DNA of 64,000 nucleotides from Enterobacter ludwigii (GTDB lineage Bacteria > Pseudomonadota > Gammaproteobacteria > Enterobacterales > Enterobacteriaceae). Positions 59,403 to 64,000 of the stretch are shown here, piece by piece; positions within the stretch are counted from its first letter, which is position 1, and each line of letters starts with the position of its first letter. A model generated the notes under the pieces. It worked only from the letters and a program-made list of their open reading frames with translations. It was not told the DNA's origin and did no database searches. Position numbers and translations under genes: made by a program. The stretch is taken from positions 864,475 to 928,474 of the forward strand of contig CEFQ01000005.1 in assembly GCA_900068845.1 (NCBI GenBank), read 5' to 3'.

Positions 59403-59641
59403 CACATGCCGCCATTTGGGTTGAACACCTGAAACGTGCGCTCTTCACCATCTGCGGTTGAGATGTCGCGGAACGTCGTGGTGTGCATCTCAATCCAGCT
59501 ATTGGCTGCCCGGAGCGTGTAGTGCCAGTTGAGCCGCTCCAGTTCGCTCACAAAGTCCAGCGTGCTGATAGTGAAGCGGCCTGATGCATCTTGTTTCATA
59601 GCCTGCTTAAAGGCCATCTTGATTTCGTAGTCGCGGGGCAT
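59402..59641 (-). CDS. small conserved phage-type protein encoded before umuC
   Basis: This 79-aa protein begins MPRDYEIKMAFKQAMKQDAS and ends FQVFNPNGGM. I recognise this type of short ORF next to prophage umuC genes, but no function is known. It has no membrane segment or signal. FVSELERLNWHYTLRAANSW looks like an amphipathic helical, possibly DNA-binding or protein-binding segment. The start at 59641 is favoured by GGGAG six bases before; ATG at 59647 is the alternative. It is the first gene after the LexA box and is translationally coupled to umuC. Confidence 0.75.
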   Translation of the reverse strand: MPRDYEIKMAFKQAMKQDASGRFTISTLDFVSELERLNWHYTLRAANSWIEMHTTTFRDISTADGEERTFQVFNPNGGM

Positions 59642-59663
59642 GGTCATCTCCCTCCCTGATAGA

Positions 59664-59683
59664 TACTGTATATAAATACAGTA
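59664..59683. promoter_or_regulatory. LexA box controlling the umuC operon
   Basis: TACTGTATATAAATACAGTA contains the full CTG-N10-CAG dyad and fits the SOS-box consensus across its length. It lies 23 bp before the 79-aa gene and should make this operon DNA-damage inducible. Confidence 0.93.
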
Positions 59684-59760
59684 ATATTGATCGGTAGAAT
59701 TGATCAAGTAGCAGATGAGAAATAATGGATTTGCAGGCATTTGATTTTAAAATAATGCTT

Positions 59761-59780
59761 GCTTGTTTATATATACAGTG
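59761..59780. promoter_or_regulatory. second LexA-type box, before the P63C gene
   Basis: On the minus strand CACTGTATATATAAACAAGC keeps one perfect CTGTATATATA half and a degenerate second half (CAAG for CAG). It lies 41 bp upstream of the P63C gene, on the opposite side of the intergenic region from the strong box. Confidence 0.65.
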
Positions 59781-59820
59781 GCTAATATGCAAGCACATTT
59801 CACAGCAAAGGTGCTTGCAT

Positions 59821-60768
59821 ATGTCCAATGAAGAGAAAGAACCAACTGGTAAGGCTAAAGGCGGCGTTGCCAGAGCTAAATCTTTATCCCCTAAAGAGAG
59901 AAGTGATCAGGCCAAAAGCGGTGCTATTGCTCGATGGGGTTATAAAGCAACACATAAAGGGAACTTCAAAGAGCAGTTTGGTATTGATGCAGAATGCTAC
60001 GTCTTGAATGATGATATGAAGACGCCAGTAGTTACCAAGACGGGATTGGCTCAACTTCTCGAAATAGGCACCCTTGCACGTGATATCGATAGGCTTATGT
60101 CTGCCCCATTCATGGATGACATGCGCGATCCAGAATTAGAGGAGAAACTGGAAAAACCCTTTAAATTTCAACTTGAGGCACGATCCAATAACTCCACTAT
60201 TGCTCACGGATTTGACATCGGAGTAGTTATTGATATCGCCAAGCTTCTTGTGAAGGCAAGAGATAAGGGCGTGCTTCCCGCAAATAGAAAGCCAGCGGCG
60301 GAAGCGGCGCAGCGTTTAATGAACGCATCAGCCAAATCCGGTATCCGTGGTGTTGCCTACGCAGTTTCAGGTTATGAGCCAGCAGCACAGGCAGTCATTG
60401 AAGCCTTTAAGATGTACGTTCGCGAAGAGGCCAGGGCGTGGGAAAAAGAGTTTCCTGATGAGCTTTACTATGAATGGTATCGATTATACGAGCTGAAGAA
60501 ACCTGAAAAAGGCGGACACCCTGGAAACTTCAGATGGTTTACTGAGCGGCATATTTATGAAACTCTGGCTAAAAGCGAAGGGAAGATTCTCGATATCGCG
60601 AAAGAAAACCGTGAGGAGAATGGCAAGCGAGGGGACAAAATCCACATGTTCCTGTCTGATGTAGGCGTGAAGGCGTTGCGACGCCATATTGGCAAGATCA
60701 TTGGTATGGCTTCGATGTGCGAGACAAAAGAACAATATGAAAGCGCCTTAGAAAGGGTCTTCAAGTAA
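59821..60768 (+). CDS. prophage protein with P63C domain
   Basis: The 315-aa protein has an N-terminal Ala/Arg/Lys-rich segment GGVARAKSLSPKERSDQAKS that continues AIARW, of the kind seen before this domain. Its C-terminal P63C domain (about 205-312) has FPDELYYEWYRLYELK, WFTERHIYETLAKSEG, KRGDKIHMFLSDVGVKALRR and MASMCETKEQYESALERVF. P63C proteins occur in phages and often accompany Bro-N-like regulators; function is undetermined. The frame is open 32 codons further upstream through the LexA-type box, so the ATG at 59821 was chosen. It is divergent from the umuC operon and likely SOS-controlled. Confidence 0.85.
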   Translation: MSNEEKEPTGKAKGGVARAKSLSPKERSDQAKSGAIARWGYKATHKGNFKEQFGIDAECYVLNDDMKTPVVTKTGLAQLLEIGTLARDIDRLMSAPFMDDMRDPELEEKLEKPFKFQLEARSNNSTIAHGFDIGVVIDIAKLLVKARDKGVLPANRKPAAEAAQRLMNASAKSGIRGVAYAVSGYEPAAQAVIEAFKMYVREEARAWEKEFPDELYYEWYRLYELKKPEKGGHPGNFRWFTERHIYETLAKSEGKILDIAKENREENGKRGDKIHMFLSDVGVKALRRHIGKIIGMASMCETKEQYESALERVFK

Positions 60769-60774
60769 GCCACT

Positions 60775-60800
60775 ACCCGGCCACCGCGCCGGGTTTTTTT
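60775..60800 (+). terminator. terminator of the P63C gene
   Basis: ACCCGG/CCGGGT (60775-60780 with 60789-60794) is a short GC stem followed by seven T. It lies just after the P63C stop. Confidence 0.8.
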
Positions 60801-60876
60801 GTACCTGCGGCTCACGGCTACTATCCTTACCTGACCCACCCCGCAGCCTGCATGAAGATGGACGCGGTTTACAGCT

Positions 60877-60898
60877 GCCCCGTCGCCGGGGCTTTTTT
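60877..60898 (+). terminator. second terminator in the spacer
   Basis: GCCCCG/CGGGGC (60877-60882 with 60887-60892) with a 4-base loop is followed by six T. It insulates the region beyond. Confidence 0.8.
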
Positions 60899-60979
60899 AT
60901 GCTCAGCGATTAGAGTGAAAGTTATGCTGTTTATTGGGATGGCCACGCCGTACACCCAGGCTAAATATTGCAACTCCGG

Positions 60980-61008
60980 TTGATTCGACTGGCTTATGCA
61001 TTGATAAT
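60980..61008 (+). promoter_or_regulatory. candidate promoter for the FkbM gene
   Basis: TTGATT (60980-60985) and GATAAT (61003-61008) are spaced by 17 bp, matching sigma-70 at 4/6 and 5/6 positions. It lies 84 bp upstream of the start codon and gives the gene its own promoter, as expected for a moron. Confidence 0.6.
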
Positions 61009-61091
61009 CGGATTAAGCCTAAAATTAACCTATCAATTTTTTCGCTTCCTCAGATTTAAGCGAATTTAACTTTTAAAAAGAAGGGCATGAA

Positions 61092-61892
61092 ATGTTTTAT
61101 ACAGAAATAGAGGGGAGCATACGCAATCATGGGCACGCCTACATTAACGTTAACAACATTCCTGTAAAGCTCGACCTCACAAACCCTCATGAGCGCAGAT
61201 ATGCCGCATGTTCTGTGTTGAATCTGAAGTATCCTCAATACGACATAGATAGAATGCTGATTCAGAAGTTCGTTCGTAAGGGCGACAACGTTCTGGATGC
61301 TGGAGCAAATATTGGCCTCACCGCGTTGCTTTTCCTTGAAAACGGTGCAGCTTCAGTAACAGCTATAGAACCACTTCCTGATCTGTATCGAAGAATAAAA
61401 GATTTGAATTGTGAAAGCATCAAACCACTTAAAGCGGCGCTTTCTGACAAGGAAGGATTGGTGGAGATATATGTGTCTGAGGCTCACAATCAGGGTTCAA
61501 CATACGATATTGAAAGCGTTAACATGTTTCGTCATATTTTTAACGAAAACATTCAAACAATATGCGCCCCGAAAATAACTATAGATGGGATAAAGACTAA
61601 CTTTGACATCTGGAAAATGGATATTGAAGGGGCAGAAAAAGACGCAGTTATTGGAGCAAACAGGACATTAAAAAACAATCCTCCAAGAGTGATATTCTCG
61701 GAATTATGGGGAGATAAGTTCAATGAGTTCTATGATTTAATTAAAAAGACGCACCCTTATGCCTACAGAGCATCTATTAAAAAGAGTGATTACTCTCTGT
61801 GCATATTAAAACCCGAACTGTTTGGAGATAGAGAGCATGATTTACACTCAATATCTCCAACTTTTATCTTTACTCGTGAAAGTCTTTTCTAA
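61092..61892 (+). CDS. FkbM-family SAM methyltransferase, prophage cargo
   Basis: The 266-aa protein has the SAM-binding VLDAGANIG (67-75) and the FkbM signature DIWKMDIEGAEKDAV. These enzymes O-methylate sugars or polyketides. It is visibly more AT-rich than its neighbours, has its own promoter and a Shine-Dalgarno (AAGAAGG eight bases before the ATG), and converges on the tail-fibre genes. This points to a horizontally acquired moron. A role in altering surface polysaccharide after lysogeny is plausible but inferred. No transmembrane or signal sequence is seen, so it would act in the cytoplasm on precursors. Confidence 0.85.
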   Translation: MFYTEIEGSIRNHGHAYINVNNIPVKLDLTNPHERRYAACSVLNLKYPQYDIDRMLIQKFVRKGDNVLDAGANIGLTALLFLENGAASVTAIEPLPDLYRRIKDLNCESIKPLKAALSDKEGLVEIYVSEAHNQGSTYDIESVNMFRHIFNENIQTICAPKITIDGIKTNFDIWKMDIEGAEKDAVIGANRTLKNNPPRVIFSELWGDKFNEFYDLIKKTHPYAYRASIKKSDYSLCILKPELFGDREHDLHSISPTFIFTRESLF

Positions 61893-61893
61893 C

Positions 61894-62142
61894 CTATTCG
61901 CTATCCCCAGTAGAAATACTGGGGATTTGAGATGGGTCACTGACAGGGTTAGTTTTTAATGTGAAACCTTCATCATAATAAAACTCACCATCTTTCTTGT
62001 TATAGAACATTCCTATCTCACATTCTTTACCATTCACAGGTATGAAGTAGAACCCATCAATTTTAAATGATTCATCATCCGCAACTATAGTGTTAACCAC
62101 TTCAATGGTTTTATTAGCAATCATAGCAAGTACTATTGTCAT
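61894..62142 (-). CDS. small prophage protein after the tail fibre
   Basis: This 82-aa protein is coupled to the tail-fibre gene by a one-base stop/start overlap (TAATG). IANKTIEVVNTIVADDESFK, GFYFIPVNGKECEIGMFYNK and DGEFYYDE look like small phage proteins found after tail fibres (VxNVI ... VxIGxxYDGxxF). It may be a fibre-associated or assembly factor. It is AT-rich like the neighbouring methyltransferase. The assignment rests on position and weak pattern only. Confidence 0.65.
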   Translation of the reverse strand: MTIVLAMIANKTIEVVNTIVADDESFKIDGFYFIPVNGKECEIGMFYNKKDGEFYYDEGFTLKTNPVSDPSQIPSISTGDSE

Positions 62143-63176
62143 TATGCATACTCCTCAATCATCATAATTCCAGGAATGCCGGGGTTTCCTTGAAGGGCTG
62201 TAGATGTTGCAAAAATACCTATCCCTCCCGATCCGTAATAGCCGCCTTCAATTGGTGAGGGTAATGGCATCTGTCCAAGGCCGGTGCCTGGTGATACTTG
62301 TAGTGAAGTACTGGACTTTGATAATCCGCCAGAGGAGTTGATTGGAGTTATAGATGTAGTTATAGATCGGGTCGCTAAGCTTGATCCGTTAGCTGTAAAA
62401 CTTGTGGTGAGAGGCATTGAAGAGCCACCTGGACCGCCGGGAAGAGAGAATATGCTTCCGAATGAAGTAGTGCCGCCCGCGCCCCCTGTAACCTGACCAG
62501 CAGCGCCCGGAGTTCCGCCAGCCCCAATCACAATGGAAACTGGGGAGGTGAATGCTGATACAGGGATAATTACGTCAATATATTGACCATAATATCCCGC
62601 TTGCGAAACACCGCCGTTTCCACCACTAGTTGCGGCTTCACTACCACTTGCTCCTCCGCCTGCCACTGCTTTTACCCTGAGATATTTGGTGCCAGGCTTT
62701 GGAGTAAAACTTCCGCTTGTTAAGAATGACTGCGGTGTATTATTCAGTCGACCCACGTTTCCATTGCTATCAGTAAGACCAAGACTCGACAGGCCGTTTT
62801 TAACATTTAGCACCTGCGTCCACTTCGCTGATGGCGGAGCGCTTCCTACATTGTTAGTTGCAACGGATGCGTATGTTTCTCCTCCGCGCACGCAAAGAGA
62901 GCCCACATAGTACTCCTGAGCCGCGTCCCACTCTGGCACGCCCATCTGGTGCTGATATGCAATGAACTGACTAATTGCATAGAAGGCAGCGTTAAAATCT
63001 TCAAGAGATGGGTTTTCTGAAGGACCAACAACACCCCAACCGCGAAGAAATGCGGCTGTAACCTGCGATGTTAAATCATCAGCCTGAGTAGTTTCGCCAA
63101 ACAATGTGCGCTCAAGTCCCTGAGCGTTAGATCCGAACGCGCGTAAATTCCCTGAATATCTCGCAATCTTAGACAT
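62142..63176 (-). CDS. prophage tail fibre with glycine-rich C-terminus
   Basis: The 344-aa protein has a conserved N-terminal part (about 1-135; MSKIARYSGNLRAFGSNAQG, GVPEWDAAQEYYVGSLCVRG) that probably joins the baseplate. A small spacer is followed by a receptor-binding C-terminus (about 150-344) rich in glycine patches such as AGGGASGSEAATSGGNGG and GAGGTPGAAGQVTGGAGG. The ATG at 63176 follows CGAGGAAAATTC; the frame upstream overlaps the DUF2612 gene. It overlaps that gene by 8 bp and the next small gene by 1 bp. The target receptor is unknown. Confidence 0.85.
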   Translation of the reverse strand: MSKIARYSGNLRAFGSNAQGLERTLFGETTQADDLTSQVTAAFLRGWGVVGPSENPSLEDFNAAFYAISQFIAYQHQMGVPEWDAAQEYYVGSLCVRGGETYASVATNNVGSAPPSAKWTQVLNVKNGLSSLGLTDSNGNVGRLNNTPQSFLTSGSFTPKPGTKYLRVKAVAGGGASGSEAATSGGNGGVSQAGYYGQYIDVIIPVSAFTSPVSIVIGAGGTPGAAGQVTGGAGGTTSFGSIFSLPGGPGGSSMPLTTSFTANGSSLATRSITTSITPINSSGGLSKSSTSLQVSPGTGLGQMPLPSPIEGGYYGSGGIGIFATSTALQGNPGIPGIMMIEEYA

Positions 63177-63894
63177 GAATTTTCCTCGAAAAAAAACCGC
63201 CCTGGTAGGCGGCATTGAATTTGCTTGCGAACCCCCTCGCTGCGGGGTTTCTTGAGAACCCGAATGTCATTCCGGGTGTGACCTGGTAGAAGTAGTCATA
63301 ACGAACCCCTGCGGGCTTAGGCAGCAGCCCGAGCTTCACAATCAGGCGCAACTCGTCCTCAGAAATCTGCGGTGAGATATTCAGAGCGAGTGTCATGTCT
63401 TTTCTGTCAGTGACATACGCATCGCCGTTAAATGCTGCCTGTATGACTTCTTGAAGGCTCACGCGATCGTCAGATGCGATAGTCGATGCAGCGGCGTTTT
63501 TGGCAATTTTTACCTTAAGAAAACGCCGATACTCATTATCGCCAAGCTGGTAGTCGCCATAGGCGGGAGCAAACTTGCTGTAGAACGGGGCGCCAATATA
63601 AGAAGTTTTATTCTTGCTGCTGAATCCCGCGGAATTGATGTGGCCTTTAAATCCAAAAAAAACCTTCGCCAGCACAGCCGGAACGCTGCGGGGAAGACCA
63701 ACGATGCGACCTATCACATCGAGGCGGTAACCCGTTACGACGTCAATATCGAAATTAGACGAATTACGGATGAAGTCAGCAATTATCTGCCAGTGCTTCA
63801 GCGTCGCTTCAATTTCAGATCGAGCTTTCGGCTTTTCCCAGTATTGTTTGATGAGCATTAACGTATAGCGATTGATGATGTCGTTATTCATCAT
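63169..63894 (-). CDS. DUF2612-type phage tail/baseplate protein
   Basis: This 241-aa protein has the DUF2612 pattern: FDIDVVTGYRLDVIGRIVGL near residues 47-66, then DNEYRRFLKVKIAKN and EVIQAAFNGDAYV. It ends in a beta-rich tail (PGMTFGFSRNPAARGFASKF). Such proteins occur between baseplate and tail-fibre genes in temperate phages and may be baseplate or fibre-hub components. Two adjacent ATG codons are possible; the first overlaps the upstream stop by ATGA. Its stop lies 8 bp inside the tail-fibre gene. Confidence 0.8.
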   Translation of the reverse strand: MMNNDIINRYTLMLIKQYWEKPKARSEIEATLKHWQIIADFIRNSSNFDIDVVTGYRLDVIGRIVGLPRSVPAVLAKVFFGFKGHINSAGFSSKNKTSYIGAPFYSKFAPAYGDYQLGDNEYRRFLKVKIAKNAAASTIASDDRVSLQEVIQAAFNGDAYVTDRKDMTLALNISPQISEDELRLIVKLGLLPKPAGVRYDYFYQVTPGMTFGFSRNPAARGFASKFNAAYQGGFFSRKIHV

Positions 63895-64000
63895 GTCACC
63901 TCGTTGATGCTGATATTGCTAACGTCCAGCGTGTATTTCCCCTGGAATCCCGGTAGCAATTCTCCATCTGTGAAGTTGACGCCGTCATCGCTTATTTCGA
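63891..64000 (-). CDS. C-terminal end of an upstream prophage structural protein
   Basis: A minus-strand frame is open from the window edge to a TGA at 63891-63893 that overlaps the next ATG. The visible 35 residues include EISDDGVNFTDGELLPGFQG and end ISINEVT. Position before a DUF2612 gene suggests a baseplate (J-like) protein, but too little is visible for a family call. Confidence 0.6.
   Translation of the reverse strand, partial: EISDDGVNFTDGELLPGFQGKYTLDVSNISINEVT

Larger units (their letters stand above)
60801..61091. other. gene-free spacer between P63C and FkbM genes
   Basis: No gene is seen here. The left part is GC-rich phage-like sequence ending in a second terminator (60877-60898). 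The right part becomes abruptly AT-rich, marking the likely border of the cargo gene. A promoter candidate for the methyltransferase lies at 60980-61008. Confidence 0.6.

Noticed and set aside
57844..59641. Annotating a normal umuDC operon
   Set aside because: No ORF before umuC has UmuD features. The UmuD-like pattern lies after umuC and lacks the catalytic residues.

Overview
The window is a chromosomal segment of an enterobacterium, most likely Erwiniaceae (Pantoea/Erwinia-like). The evidence is gene-by-gene agreement with the E. coli K-12 yfbV-ackA to yfdC-argW region, together with lineage-specific insertions: a D-arabinitol operon, a cytochrome c maturation (ccm) operon between mlaA and yfdC, and ERIC-type repeats. 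Genus is inferred from order and recalled protein similarity only.

Region 1 (1-6550): the partial yfbV diverges from ackA-pta (acetate overflow), followed by the housekeeping genes yfcD, yfcF and yfcH. Region 2 (6551-12520): a D-arabinitol catabolic cluster (dalT, dalK, dalD on the minus strand, dalR divergent). It lies where E. coli passes from yfcH towards hisP, and is bracketed by a 459-bp terminal-inverted-repeat element and a 138-bp palindromic element. Region 3 (12523-25886): core genes, nearly all on the minus strand: the histidine/basic amino-acid ABC importer (hisP-hisM-hisQ and one binding protein with a sigma-54/NtrC-type promoter), ubiX, purF-cvpA (PurR box), dedD-folC-accD, dedA, truA-usg-pdxB. 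Region 4 (25945-31975): flk and yfcJ interleaved with two regulator/target pairs not found there in E. coli, AraC/EamA exporter and rhodanese/MocR. Region 5 (32236-48200): fabB, mnmC, yfcL, epmC, yfcA, mepA, aroC, prmB, smrB, sixA, fadJ-fadI, yfcZ, fadL, mlaA. FadR-type operators precede fabB, fadI and fadL, so three lipid genes within 14 kb look co-regulated. Region 6 (48236-55192): a complete ccmABCDEFGHI operon with overlapping genes, then yfdC on the opposite strand.

Region 7 (56444-64000): tRNA-Arg(CCT) (argW) carrying an integrated prophage whose far end is outside the window. It starts with a P4-type integrase. A divergent SOS module follows: one side carries a 79-aa protein, UmuC and a small UmuD-tail-like ORF, the other a P63C-domain protein, with two LexA-type boxes in the shared intergenic region. 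An AT-rich FkbM-type methyltransferase cargo gene then converges on the tail module (DUF2612 protein, glycine-rich tail fibre, small tail protein). This prophage end is the least ordinary part of the window and the best place to look for undescribed function.

Almost all conserved genes are full length. I found no CRISPR array, rRNA, insertion sequence or obvious pseudogene. Several start codons were chosen downstream of the longest open frame because upstream extensions run into repeats, regulatory sites or neighbouring genes.
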